A stretch of 64,000 bases of DNA from the NCBI GenBank assembly GCA_033439765.1, contig JAULSN010000001.1, positions 8,742,001 through 8,806,000 on the forward strand. Reading direction: 5' to 3'. Below are positions 1-11,124 of this stretch, piece by piece. Within the stretch, counting starts at the first letter, position 1; the number at the start of each line of letters is the position of its first letter. This DNA comes from Lasiosphaeria ovina (Eukaryota; Ascomycota; Sordariomycetes; Sordariales; Lasiosphaeriaceae). A program made the position numbers and the translations under genes. Below the pieces are notes generated by a model, which ran no database searches, was not told where the DNA came from, and saw nothing but the letters and a program-made list of their open reading frames with translations.

Positions 1-1506
1 AGCCTCTACCCTCCGACCAAGCCTCTCCCAGCCATTCCGAAGCTGCCCATGCGGACCACGCGGCGCACATCTTCTCAGGCCTCCTTTGACGCTGCCGCCG
101 AGGCAACCTCCCCATCCTCTGTCCGGACCTCAAGGACAGGTTCGACTCTGGACCGTGGGTCTGGATCTATTGGCTCTTCACCGCTGACTACTGCGGCCCC
201 GGCCTTCCCACCGCCGGAAATTCCCAGCCAGATACGTCCCAGACCCGAGCCACAGCATGCCGCATCTCCCATTGACATGGCAGCTTGGAAGGTCCTTCCT
301 GCCCCCAAGAACGAAAAGGCCGTCAAGGACCCGTCCGTCTACTGGGTAGACGTCTCTAGCTCGTCGGCCACGCTTGCCGCCAAACACGGCAATAACATGA
401 TCAAGGTCTGGTCTGTTGGGAGCGGCGAAGTCCAGGCGGCCATCAAGATCTCATGCTACACGACAGCCCAGCCCCGGTCGCGTGAGTATTTTGTGCGCAG
501 CCACGCCATCCTCTCCGAGTCATCTACCATGATAGCAATCGCAACAGGCTTCGGCGACACGGTCGAGATCTGGGATTGGTCCAAGAAGAAGAAGCTGCAG
601 ACCATTAGCCACGCCGATCGCTGGGCCGCTGTCCGCTGGAACGTTTACGACGCTGGCTGGACGCCGCTAGTTGTGTACCGGGGCGAAGAGGATACTATTG
701 ACCTCTACGCTACATCAAACAGCCGTAAGCCGCTTAAGAAGCTGCGCACCATCGAGCTGAACAAGGCCGGCCTACCCGTCTTACCAAAGTACCCCGAGCT
801 AGCTTTTTCGTCGACCGGCCCCTTGCTTATTGCCGCATCCGGACCCAGACCCCCGCGCCTGGGCCACCCGCCGCCGGAGCGCGAGACGATCCTGGTCGCT
901 TGGCAGATCCATAACGACGCTGCCGAGGCCCCGAGCGTCCCGTACAAGGTAGTAACCCCCTGGCAGCACACGGAACTCGACACGGCGCTGCCCAACGACA
1001 TTGCCACGTACGGCAGCGTAGCCGTGTCCATCTGGATTCCCGCCAGTTATCGGGCCATCCCCGTGCCCGCCGCCCGTGGCGGCCAGGGCTACAACCTAGC
1101 GCCCGTGCCGGTGCCGTTCCGCTACGTCCTTATCTGGGACTTCTCGGCCTCGTCGACCCGCACCTTCCGCATCCCGAACTGCATCTCGTGCGTGTCGCCC
1201 GACTGCCGCTACGTCGCCTACTGCGACGCCCGCGGCACCAACACTGGCGCTCGCGGTCTCATTGTTCTCCTCGATGCCATGTCCGGCAAGCAGCTGTGGT
1301 GCTGGCCCGACCCGGACGCTACAGCCAACGACAGCGGACCCCAGCCGGGCTTCGAGCAGTTTGAGCACCTCAACCGTGTCATCGACCTGTCCTTTTCCGC
1401 CGACAGCGGCTTCCTGTTCGTCGGCGACTCTGAGGGCTGCATCGGCGTCTACGAGGTCCGCGAGCGCGAAGGCCAGTGGCCCGGCGTACAGCTCCATGCC
1501 CGCTGA
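1..1506 (+). CDS. WD40-like beta-propeller protein, 5' end outside the window
   Basis: The frame is open from base 1 and ends with TGA at 1504-1506. The first in-frame ATG is at 49, but the residues before it (SLYPPTKPLPAIPKLP) look like protein, so the gene probably starts upstream. After about 95 Ser/Thr/Pro-rich residues come degenerate WD40-like blades, including KVWSVGSGEV, VEIWDWSKKKK, YVLIWDFSASS and a last blade ending IGVYEVRERE. These suggest an irregular propeller used as a protein-binding scaffold. GC content and third-position bias are high, as expected for a conserved housekeeping gene. No catalytic motif is visible and the specific function is unknown. Confidence 0.75.
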   Translation, partial: SLYPPTKPLPAIPKLPMRTTRRTSSQASFDAAAEATSPSSVRTSRTGSTLDRGSGSIGSSPLTTAAPAFPPPEIPSQIRPRPEPQHAASPIDMAAWKVLPAPKNEKAVKDPSVYWVDVSSSSATLAAKHGNNMIKVWSVGSGEVQAAIKISCYTTAQPRSREYFVRSHAILSESSTMIAIATGFGDTVEIWDWSKKKKLQTISHADRWAAVRWNVYDAGWTPLVVYRGEEDTIDLYATSNSRKPLKKLRTIELNKAGLPVLPKYPELAFSSTGPLLIAASGPRPPRLGHPPPERETILVAWQIHNDAAEAPSVPYKVVTPWQHTELDTALPNDIATYGSVAVSIWIPASYRAIPVPAARGGQGYNLAPVPVPFRYVLIWDFSASSTRTFRIPNCISCVSPDCRYVAYCDARGTNTGARGLIVLLDAMSGKQLWCWPDPDATANDSGPQPGFEQFEHLNRVIDLSFSADSGFLFVGDSEGCIGVYEVREREGQWPGVQLHAR

Positions 1507-2687
1507 GCGAAGATTATATATTTATATATCGTGATCATGGCGATAACTGGTGAGTATAGCCCGCTATCGGTCGAGGACGGAGTGGGCAGGCGGCGATTTT
1601 CCATCGAAGAGATCCGTGCCATTGCTCAGTGTGGATCTACTCGTCGAACTGGGGCAAAGAGTATTCTTGGTTCTTTCCGCACGTCTTGGCTTTCTTTCTC
1701 AATCTTCCTCTCTCTCTCTATATTTGTTTACGGGGGATGTGAGAGGGAATAACTGGGTACTGCCCGACTCAGTGTCGACGTGAACTCGAGTTTTTGCTTT
1801 TTTTGCCTTCTGTCTGGTGAAAGGTGGCCTGCGTGTTTGTTTTATCTTCATCTTCCTGTCTGCCTTTCTTGTACGTTTATAGCCCTGTATGCTCTTCAGC
1901 TCTTGCAAAATACCCGAGCCTCCTTTCATCCAGTTTCATTTCATTCTGTCTTCTTTTTTTTCATCGAGGGGAGGAAGTCGGAAGGAGAGAGAGAAGGGGG
2001 TTTCAGGAGAAAAGCTTGGGTTGCGCGATGCGATTCGATGGTGGGGAAATGCTTGGATGAGAGAGTCTACAAAACACAAAACAAAAGAAACATGGATGGA
2101 AAACGTCTGGCGGTTTCTTTTTTCTTTTGTTGCTTTCTTTCCAACACAAGGTCTTAGATCGTCTCATATACAAACATTATGGCGTGCCAGGCATGGCGTG
2201 GGCGTGGAGTAGCTTCATAGGTGCCTCGCCTCACGCATGGCCTTGCCTCTCGATAGGAAACGCTTATTTGGTACGCTTAGTACTGAAGAGTGTGTTTCTA
2301 ATCCCAATGCCGTTACTTCTTCTAATATTCTCGTCTCGGCTTCGTCTAGTATATTCTTGTGACTTGTGACTCTTAGAAGGCCCAGTAAAAAATGACTAGT
2401 GATCGAGGCACCCGCGGCGCCGTGGTAGAATGAATATTCAATCCGTTAATTACCCATACAATTCTCTATAATCAAGGCTGTCGTTGCCACCAACTGCTTG
2501 TATTAATTGGAGCGCAGCTCTGGGAAGGTTATGATATGTCAATTAGAAAGATGTCGAAGCTAATTATCCGCGTGGCCCTGAAACTCGTAGCCAGCGCGCC
2601 TACCCCAAAACGAAATAGTTGTCATTAAATCGGCTTTCGAACTACCCAACCTATCCCTTTCCACCCCCATATCTGCCACCAAACTTT
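1507..2687. other. Intergenic, convergent 3' ends
   Basis: This stretch lies between the stop of the WD40-like gene and the 3' end of gene A on the other strand. It is T- and pyrimidine-rich (for example 1680-1730 and 1930-1975). The short reading frames in it have no protein-like composition. I see no gene. Confidence 0.6.
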
Positions 2688-4633
2688 TCATACTGTCACA
2701 GTCGCCAGCATCGGCTGGATGTCGCTAATGACGCGGTTCATCTGTATATGGTGTTGGTGGTCAGTGAATTGGTGGTTGCTTTAGTTGAGGAGGTCGCAGC
2801 TCCAGCTGCGCACTGGCAATGGTGGATATGGATGAAAGGGCAATTAGACCCAACCACCGCTATGTGCGTGTGTGTGCGTGAGAAAAAAAGAAAAAAGACT
2901 CACAAGCATGTCATACTCGCCCGGAAGCATCTCCGCGGGCTCGAAATCGAACGGGTCGGGGCTGGCCTCGCGGGGCATGATGTGGTCGGTGGCGGCCGTG
3001 CTGCTCGGGCCAGCCTCGGGGGTGCTGTCTTCTCTTTCTCCGCCTCCTCCTCCTCCTCTGATCTGTGGTTCGCTGTGCAGCAGATGGCTGGGCGCGGACA
3101 GCGACAGGCTGGGTGCATGTCTCCTGGCAGGGCCGAGATCGGATTTCTTGTGGCCACCGGCAGCTCGCGACGGGCTCGTGATGCCGGTCGCTCTCGACGG
3201 GCTCATGAGACCGTTGCTCTCGGGGGGCCTGCGCGCAGAGGCGCGGTTGCTCCTGGGCGTCGTCTTTTTGGAGGCAGGTGCTGGCTTCAACTTGTGCGAG
3301 GCTTGTGTGATGTTGTTGCTCTGCTCGACCCATAAATCGGTGACTTCGTCGCCCCAGACTAGTTCCATGGAGAAAAGTTAGCCCGCGCGGTCTGATGTGG
3401 TTGGTTTTGCTTGAGATGGCGTGCAAGCACGGAGAAGGGGTGGTGGGACGATAAGGGGAGGAGAAAGCGTGGCCGCCTCACCGCGATAGCCAAACTTCCT
3501 GACAATCTCGTCGGGCGAGTAGATCCCGGACACGTCGACATCGTGACACTTGTGCCGCCCGACCGGCTGCCGGAAGTGGCTGAAGGCTCGGTTGTACTTG
3601 AGCGGGTGGTCCGTGAACTTGCAATCGATGGAGCTCCGGTGCTGGTCGCCGTCGCACCGGATAATGAACCAGCCGTCCCCAAAGTTGGGGTACCGGAAGA
3701 TGAAGTCTTGGCCCTCTACCTCTCGGCACCAGATGGAGCCCTTCTCCGTCTGCGGCGGCCGTGGTTGCTCTCGTCAGTGAAGTCCCGTGCCAATGTAATG
3801 ATCAACAGACCCGTGGTAGACCGGGAGGTGTAGTTCTGATGAGAATGGATGGATAGGGGTTGGCTCACCGGCTGTCCGTCCTCGTCCATGGCAGTGTTTG
3901 AGCGAGGTGTCTTGTTGGTGGTGCTGGCTTCGTGGCTTTGCCTGGCCCTCTTTCGGGATCGGGGGGATAGGTCAGATGTATCGGGTCTGCTGGTAGGTCG
4001 ATGCAAGGTCTAATTTGAGCACCATGGAGTTAACTAAATGTCTCAAGAATAACTAGGTATGGCTATGTGTGAGGTGAGCAAAGTGACGTGACATACTGCG
4101 GAAGATTTTGTAAACGATGTCCGTTCATGACGGCGACCTTTATGAGCTGGAAGTTTCAGCTTTGTAGTTTTGCCATCACGGACTGCTTGTCTGGGTTCGG
4201 GCTTTATAAGAAATCCATCGACGGTTGAGGTGCTTGGTTGTCGAGTCGACGACTCGCTCTCGCTCGGGTCGCTCGCTATCTCGATGGGGGTGATGGCTGG
4301 AGGCACCGAGGTGCTTGGCGATTCTGGGGCGTACTTGCGTTGCAGATGCCTGAGGACGGACCTGGCGAGCCTTCCAACCAGGGTCTCTTTGTCGGAGAGG
4401 ATGTCGGCGGGCTGGAACTCTTCGACGTTGGCCGTTATCGTCTCGGCAATTGTGGCCAGCCGGTCCGAGTATTTTATTATTTCTTGTTCGATGGACCTGA
4501 TGATGGAGTTCTTAGAGTCGTTTATGTGATTATTTATGAGAGAATCTAGGTGTTTTTGTGTCGTCCGTCGGAACTCGTTTTGGTATGCTGTTCGACTGTT
4601 CTTTAGAAAATTCGTTAGGTCCGGGTCCTCCAT
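2688..4633 (-). CDS. Gene A: unknown nuclear-type protein with a Cys/His-rich domain, paralogue of gene B
   Basis: Proposed exons on the minus strand are 4633-4097, 4009-3869, 3749-3482, 3358-2904 and 2741-2688, giving 484 residues. Donors are GTATGT, GTGAGC, GTGAGG and GTGAGT. The start at 4633 (MEDPDLTNFL) is chosen because gene B begins the same way and both first exons are exactly 537 nt. Residues 1-179 are helical and charged. Residues about 227-315 form a domain with the pieces GSIWCREVEGQDFIFRYP, WFIIRCDGD, FTDHPLKYNRAFSHF, GRHKCHD and EIVRKFGYRV, whose Cys/His residues could bind zinc. The tail is Ser/Pro-rich with a basic patch (PRSRKRARQS) that could be a nuclear signal. The last exon is the least certain. 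I recognise no named family and assign no function. Confidence 0.7.
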
Positions 4634-4738
4634 GGTGAGCCAGTGACTGCTGAGAGTGCTTGCGTGTCGAATAAATGTTGGTAAGTATGGTGTGGAAAAA
4701 AGGTGAGGAGAACGAAAAGGAGAATGGGCAGGAAAAAG

Positions 4739-4750
4739 AAAATATATAGG
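4739..4750 (-). promoter_or_regulatory. Putative TATA box of gene A
   Basis: CCTATATATTTT on the minus strand lies about 110 nt upstream of the chosen ATG, followed by pyrimidine-rich leader. Gene B has a matching CCTATATATATT about 120 nt before its own start, which supports both start choices. Confidence 0.4.
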
Positions 4751-6390
4751 TCTAATTAGTGGAGGGGAAGCCGGGGACTCCACGGTCCTTATCCTCACCG
4801 CTACACCCGACTTTGCTCTTTCCTTTCCTCTTCTTTTCCTTTTCTTCCTATTCAGCAATTATGCAAGATGTTTGAGACTAGGACCTTGACAGCCAATCGA
4901 TTTTGTTCAAGGTCGCGATTTCTCTTCAGCGCTTCCCCAAACCCCTCACTCAACCGACCTAAATCAGGAAAATGTGCATGCGCATTTCGAGGCCTCCCCC
5001 TTGCGAGACTGCTTCTAGGCTGCCGTCGGCATCCTTATCACACCAGAAGAGACTTGCAAGGCAGCAACAGCCTTCACAAGTTGACCCCATGTCCTCAGCT
5101 GGCTAGGGCCTGAAAAATGCACACTGCTAATGACTGCATGAATGCCCGGAGGGTGCCTCTCTTTCTGATAGGCTAGGCCCCAGCGCCCCTCGTCACGCGC
5201 ACTGTCTGAGACCTTGAGATTTGTTAGGGATTTCTGCCTCCGCAGTGTGGCTGGACAGCCAAGTTTGAGTTTTGGGGACCGATTGTCGAGTCTGCGGAAA
5301 AATGCCCGCACTGTACACGCTGCACGAGGCTGAGAATTTCACGTCGCCCCCATTTGGCTTTTTACTCCAAATTTGCCCAAAACTCATGCGGTGTCCTGGT
5401 CGGCTAAATCGATAGTTGGTTTCTGTGGACAGGGGACGAATCCTTTATCTGCGTTTCCTTTACGTTCCGAGTTGTAATCATTAGGCACGAGTACCTAAAA
5501 GCTGTCGTAAAATTGGGGTCGTCGCTTCGTTCATCAGTGGTTGCGAAGCTCTATGCGAACTTGGGGTCTCTATCTTTCTCTCTACCACTCTTCTCGTGGT
5601 TCGAATCTGATTATCGCGGGTCATTCTATGTGCCATTTCGACGTTTAGGAGTGCGCGTCGATGGACTAAATCGGCGTACCTTTGTGCTCTAGCTATTCTA
5701 GGTACACTTGTTGCAAGTCAGTTAACTGCGCAGGCCTGGTAGTCAACACAGGAAACCGATTGGTCTGCAGGCTACGCACAATATTAATGTTGTAATTAGA
5801 TAGGAGGAGGAATCTCTTCTTGCAAGTTGGGCAATTTTGATCGCCCATTTTGTTGCTGTTTACGAGGTATGTATTGTTTAGTATCGTGATTAGGTCGGAG
5901 CTCGGGAGGTATGAATTCCGGGCAAGCATATTGAATTGACCAGTCGCACGAGGGACTTGCGAAGGATTGAATCGGGCTCGAAGCGCGGGCGACAACAATG
6001 GCACGCCGCCGACATACGCGAACATGGAAGACGGAGTTTCGTCTTTTAAAAATATCTGATATCGGACTGATGTTTGAACTAATTACCAGTGTCAACCACG
6101 AGAGCAGGACAATTGCCAGGTAACTGGCCTTCTTCACTCGAAATCGCTAATTGGAGAGGAGAATTGATGCAGTTGAAAGGTGCCACACCATACCAGAAAC
6201 AATGCAGAGGATCTCAAACTGCAACGTTCGTAGGGCGCGTCATCATCGATATACAACAGTTAGGCAGTCAAAACTAGCAAAAGAAAGTGCTGATAATATG
6301 ACTAGACAAAAGACGGATGTTTAATAGATGTCTAAGGAGCAAAGAAAACCGAGATGAGCCATGATTACACTGAATTGTTATTACTGTTAT
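4751..6390. other. Gene-poor region upstream of gene A
   Basis: No reading frame here has protein-like composition or a recognisable domain. Two overlapping minus-strand frames at 5693-6137 contain one CxxC (NCPTCKK) but no other support. Base composition shifts towards A+T from about 5400 onwards. Confidence 0.5.
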
Positions 6391-6393
6391 TGT

Positions 6394-6426
<33 letters not shown>

Positions 6427-6432
6427 TTGTTA
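6391..6432. repeat. GTTGCT/GTT microsatellite
   Basis: Several tandem hexamers of GTTGCT end in GTT triplets. It lies in non-coding DNA next to relics of a dispersed repeat. Confidence 0.8.
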
Positions 6433-6464
6433 GCCACCTACCCTAGTTTATATAAGTTAGATTT

Positions 6465-6987
6465 GTTAAAGTATAGCTAGTTACTGGGGTTGTAGGTACA
6501 GACTACCCTGTAGGGTCCTAAGGTGTAGGACACTATAGTGGTTGTGTTGGTGTGGTTGGTGTTGTAGGCACAATACCCAAATTGTTAACTGAGCCCCACA
6601 GCACCTTCTCGAACCTCCTACAAGCCTAGGAATACGTAAGACAAGCCCACTAGAAAACTGTCAAATACAGGGCCACTTACGTAGCTTGTGGACCTCTAGA
6701 ACCTTCTAGATGGCCTGCCTTAGGTTTACATTAAGGCCTGTCCTTTCCGTTAGATAGATTTCCTTGCAAGTAAGCAATGCACTCACCGCTCTTTGTACTA
6801 TGGTCACCTATAATACAACTCCTCTCAGTCTTCTTTAGCACCTTCTGTTGCCCCCCAAGGCCCCTGACTGCAGGCCAGAGCCCCCTGCAGCCGACGAGGT
6901 AGACTGCTGAGCAGAGTCCTCATAGTCTGAGTGGCAGGCCTGCAGCAGAGTCCTACAGACCTGCGGCAGTCAGCTTGCTTCCCTCAG
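6465..6987 (+). repeat. Decayed dispersed repeat, copy 1
   Basis: The block starting GTTAAAGTATAGCTAGTTAC at 6465 and a second block at 6961-6987 (ending GCTTCCCTCAG) both recur at 14208-14275. There they are about 20 bp apart instead of about 470 bp. The two copies differ mainly by C/T and G/A changes, so this is a RIP-decayed mobile-element remnant of unknown type. Confidence 0.6.
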
Positions 6988-8769
6988 ATGTTAGGGATTG
7001 GATTGTGTTTCCTTCCGGGTTGGGTTGCTCCCACAGTTGGGCATTTACCGACGCCGTGTTAATAGCGCAGTAGATGTTTGGTTGGATGATAAGTACCTGT
7101 CTAGACTTAGACTTAGACTCTAGATTTCCGTACCGTTTGGTAGAGGTAATGTTATATATTTGTTTCCATTACTGATTGTCTACACTATTATGACGTGAAT
7201 TAGAACGATCATTGCATGGCTCAACTGCTACTAAATACCTTGAAATCCATCGTACGGAGTATCGATCTGACGATAGTACTGAAATTGCCTAGAGCAAGAG
7301 AGATACGAGAGGGACGTCGAGTTCGGATGATGTGGGCCCTAGACGGGCGATGTGTAGCTTGAAATCCTTACTGATACACTATCTAGAATTATGAACTTGG
7401 TAATTGAGGGCTACCAAAGTCGTTGTAATAAAAAACTTATAGCCGGGTAACAGGGTCGAAGATATACAGTTGTCTTCTTGCTTTAATGCAACAGAGTCAT
7501 GTTTTACGCAAAAGTTGCTCTCAGCAATTTCGATTTGTGTGCGTGACCCTGAGCTGCCCCCGATCTAGGGTGAGCTACGGGTGAGCTAACCAGCGCAGCC
7601 ATATCGCCCAACTTTGGCACCTCGACTAAAATTGCCATTTGGAGATTTTGGTGTTTTCTTCCGTTTTAAGTTTGTGCTAACTATAATATATAGGGTGCGG
7701 CCATATCAGCGGTGGCGTCAGTCGCTAAATAGGATTCCGCCAGCATACAACACTGCCTGGACGTCTGATTAAAATTATTGAAGTGGAGTACGGAGAAGAA
7801 TGGAGCTTGATCCCAGCCGTCCTTTATGTCGAAGTCATTTTGCATGTTGCGTGCATAGACCATCTTCCAATTTCTGTCCCCCTTTACACATGTCCTAGCT
7901 TCTCATAGGCAGCCGGAAAAGCTCCATGACTGTAGCCAGTCGTCACTCTGCCGACGAGATGCGTCAGGACATGCACAAATACAAGACGCAGGAGGGCAGC
8001 ACCTACTGATGGAGGGTATATGCTTGCGACGATATAAGGAACTATTTGTGCCCGCCATGCGTGTGCTTGTGCGTGGCATCCCTTGGGCGAGAGGCACTAG
8101 CTGTTCTGCCACGACGCTTGCATTGTCCGAATCGAAACTCCTAAGAATCCGAGTGCGATGACGGCCAACCTATTACCTCTCTGTTGAAATTGACGGTCGG
8201 CCAGCGTTACGAGAGCCAGGAGCTAGCGCTCCCAGTCTCGGCAGCGACAACAGATCATAAAGTATTGTTTCCATAGCCGAACCCCCGGCAAGGTCGTCCA
8301 CCACCTCGCTGCACATACACCGTTCTTTGCCGGGGCTAGAATCTGGGTTCATGGTGACATGCGTGTTGTCCGGGTATGTCTGGCTGCGGCCACCAAACGC
8401 CAAGGGGTAGCGGGAACTTACTCAGCAATTGTACGAACACGAGTTATTCACTGTGGCGATCATCTCGGTAGTTCCTGCGCAGGGCTGTGTCATATCATCG
8501 ATACACTATTTAGCGTCCTCCGCCTTACGTATTTACTAGCGTGGATCGACAATGCGCAATCGTAAGCATCCCATTGTCACTCAAGGCGTAACTGATCATA
8601 TTTATCGAGCTCGACGCGATCGATCGCTTCTGAATGTGGCCGTTGCGGAGTTGCGTCCGAACACCCACTCCAGTCTGGCTCATTCAACTCGAGGAAACTC
8701 TCCAGTCACCAAACCGAGACGCAGTGGCGTCATCTAATACATTCATTCGCCTCCAGGACGTACAAAAAC
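6988..8769. other. Non-coding region without a supported gene
   Basis: The sequence is A+T-rich and stop-rich in all frames, with only short frames of random composition. It contains no clear terminal repeats and no transposon domain I can read. It is probably old repeat-derived DNA. Confidence 0.5.
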
Positions 8770-8802
8770 CCATCCAAAACCCGTCCAAAACCCGTCCAAA
8801 AC
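8770..8802. repeat. Three tandem copies of an 11-bp unit
   Basis: Units CCATCCAAAAC, CCGTCCAAAAC and CCGTCCAAAAC lie just downstream of the DUF7580 gene stop codon. Confidence 0.85.
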
Positions 8803-8811
8803 CCTTTTCCC

Positions 8812-10581
8812 TTAGTTATCGCCAAGCGCCACCTCCTTCTCCAGCAGCTGGATAACGTCGCTCTGCAGGCCATTCCGCGTCCCCTGGTCCTCAAGGCTCA
8901 CTCGACTGCCGCTACATACCCACGGCACGCTCAGACATGCGTTGATCGCTTTGGTATATGTGGGGTAGCAGTCGTCCATTGTCTTCAAGACGCGCCGCGC
9001 GACAAATAAATCCGTATTCAGCGTTCGCTTCCCCTCTACCAGGTCATCCGCGGTCTGAAAGGTCTTCAAGGGTCTCCACTTGTGGATTTCGATCAAGAGG
9101 ATGCCTAACCGGAGTATTCCGGGGTTCTTATGGAAGCAGTCAAGGTCGGGCGGCTCGAAGCCCGAGGGGAGGTCGTCAAAGGCGGTGCTGATGTACGGCC
9201 GCTCCAGGTCCGGGACGTCGGTCCCGATGTAGAAAAAGTGGATACGGTCGTTATTCCACTTGTCGCTGAGCCAGGGGCTTTCGTGGAGCTGCAAGAGGGA
9301 GTGGGTGAACAGCAATGCGAGCCTTCGGCGTTTGACGAGCGACGGGGCGGCACAGCCCTCGAGTAGCATGCCGAGCGAATCCGGCGGCTTTTCTGGGAGG
9401 TATTGGAGCCGTGGCTCGCGCCAGCTGAGGCGCCACATGCGCTGCGTCTGCTCCATGTCTTCCACGTCTTCCACCAGCAGTTGGAGACAGTGCTGGGGGG
9501 TGATAGCGTCCCGGATGGCGTCGCAAACTCTTTCCAGCTCGGCAGCGCCACCCTGCAAGCTGTTGCTGCAGAGCCTGACTTTGCTTAGCACTAAACCACC
9601 GCGTCTTCAAAAGAATACACCTACCTGGTCTTCTGGATCATGACGGTGCCCTCGCGCCACATCCCCGTCGCGTCGCGGTGCTGGTGCGACACCAAGAAGT
9701 CAAAGGAAATGACTACCTGGTCTACCGTTGCGTATTCTTTATAACGTCCCCCACAGCTGGCCAGGCAGAACCGCGCTTCGTGGCGGACATCGCAGCCGCA
9801 AAGCCAGGATCCGCCGAGAGCGTCGAAGAGCCTCCGCGAAAGCGTTCGTAGCTGCAGAGAGAATCCAGACTCCGGCACCACCACAGGAGCGGAAACGGCC
9901 TTTTGTCTCTCTGCTGCTTCGCAGGCCGGTCCAATGACGGTGCCGACCCTCTTATTCCACGTCCGGAGGTTCTTTAAGCACGTCTCGCGGTCTTTTTCCC
10001 TCCTCAAGAATTTAAAGCGCTCCCAGAATGTGCTTAAAGTGCTCCCAGCATCACGGTCCTCTTGAAACTTCTTGAGCTTCTTGAATATGTTTGGTAGATC
10101 CTGGAGCTAAATATTAGCGAAATGCCCTAGCGTTCACGCGTGGTTGAGAGCCTAATTAGCTTACCGTGTCTAGCATCGAGATGTGCACGCTATCATCCTT
10201 TACAAGACGAGCGAGCATGCTCAAGACCTTTGACATGACCTTTTGGAAGGCCAAATAATCGTTTCCAGAGAGGAAGAAGTCCTTCAGGGCCTGGCCGACA
10301 TCTGCTGCTTTGTCCCAGTTGTCCAGGGAGCGGCTGGCCTTGATTTCTTGCTTCCTCTCCTCTGAGAGACGCGGCAGGTTGGAAACAACCTGCTCCAACT
10401 GACTTCTCAATATATAGACATCCCACCAAAACGTGTCATAGAACTCTGCGAGCTTTTCGTCTCGCTTTTTGGGGTAAATAGCCTGGTGAAAGGCCGCCGC
10501 ATTTTGGGCGTACAGCTTGCTGGCCTTGGAGAAGAGGGGCAAGACCGCAAAGACGACGCCCACAACCTCAAAGCCGGACAT
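8812..10581 (-). CDS. DUF7580-type protein with pseudokinase-like C-terminal half
   Basis: Proposed exons are 10581-10165, 10106-9625 and 9583-8812 (about 556 residues). The N-terminus MSGFEVVGVVFAVLPLFSKA followed by a helical region is the usual start of fungal DUF7580 proteins. The C-terminal half carries LLQLHESPWLSDKW (about residues 398-411) and GILRLGILLIEIHKWRPL, the latter resembling the helical lobe of a kinase fold without catalytic residues. From family knowledge these proteins sit with HET and NLR genes in fungal recognition loci, but their biochemistry is not established. The first intron is standard. The second is only about 40 nt (acceptor CTAAG at 9584) and was chosen because it keeps the frame, so that junction is uncertain. 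It is transcribed divergently from the C2H2-ankyrin gene. Confidence 0.72.
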
Positions 10582-11124
10582 TGTGTGCTGATATCGCTAA
10601 GCGCGGTTGTTGACAAAAAAAAACACGAAAAGCTGCTGAGGCGGTGGGCTAGAATAATTACCTTACCCCGCTTTTGAAGCACGTGGGCACCAATAATCGC
10701 ATGATTCGCATGATCCGCATGATTCGCTGGGAGATGGCAGAATACAGTATATGTCTTTTTGTTGATGGTTGGACATCGTATTAATGCGAGGGAAATGTGG
10801 ACTGTCTCGTTGAAAACCAAATAGGATTCAGAATGCGGTTTAAACCGAGCAATTTTTTTAAACTTAAAGGTTTAGTTTAAAGGAGGGAGTTGCCACACAC
10901 GAGAAACCCCGTTAAGGATGCTGCTCGTGGGTGTGCTTTATCGGTATGTACATGTACCAAGGCAAATATCATTGGCCGTAAGATGCCGCACAGCGCTCAC
11001 CCCTCCTTTCGACAAGGAGCACAGCCGAAAGCAATCCAATCCACCACCTCATTCCTAGCAAGTCGGCCCCCGCTACGGTGTAAATAGCTCGATACCATTC
11101 GCTCCCACGTCTCCCGTCTGGAAT
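10582..11124. promoter_or_regulatory. Shared divergent intergenic region
   Basis: These 543 bp separate the starts of the DUF7580 gene (minus) and the C2H2-ankyrin gene (plus), so both promoters must lie here. A repeated GATTCGCATGATCCGCATGA-type motif sits around 10701-10729. I see no other element. Confidence 0.45.

Noticed and set aside
4634..4858. Upstream ATG extension of gene A (to 4858)
   Set aside because: The extension is Lys/Arg-rich and overlaps the TATA-like element. Gene B shows the family start at the equivalent of 4633.
5693..6137. Overlapping minus-strand frames with one CxxC
   Set aside because: No domain, no conserved pattern, and the region is decayed repeat-like DNA.
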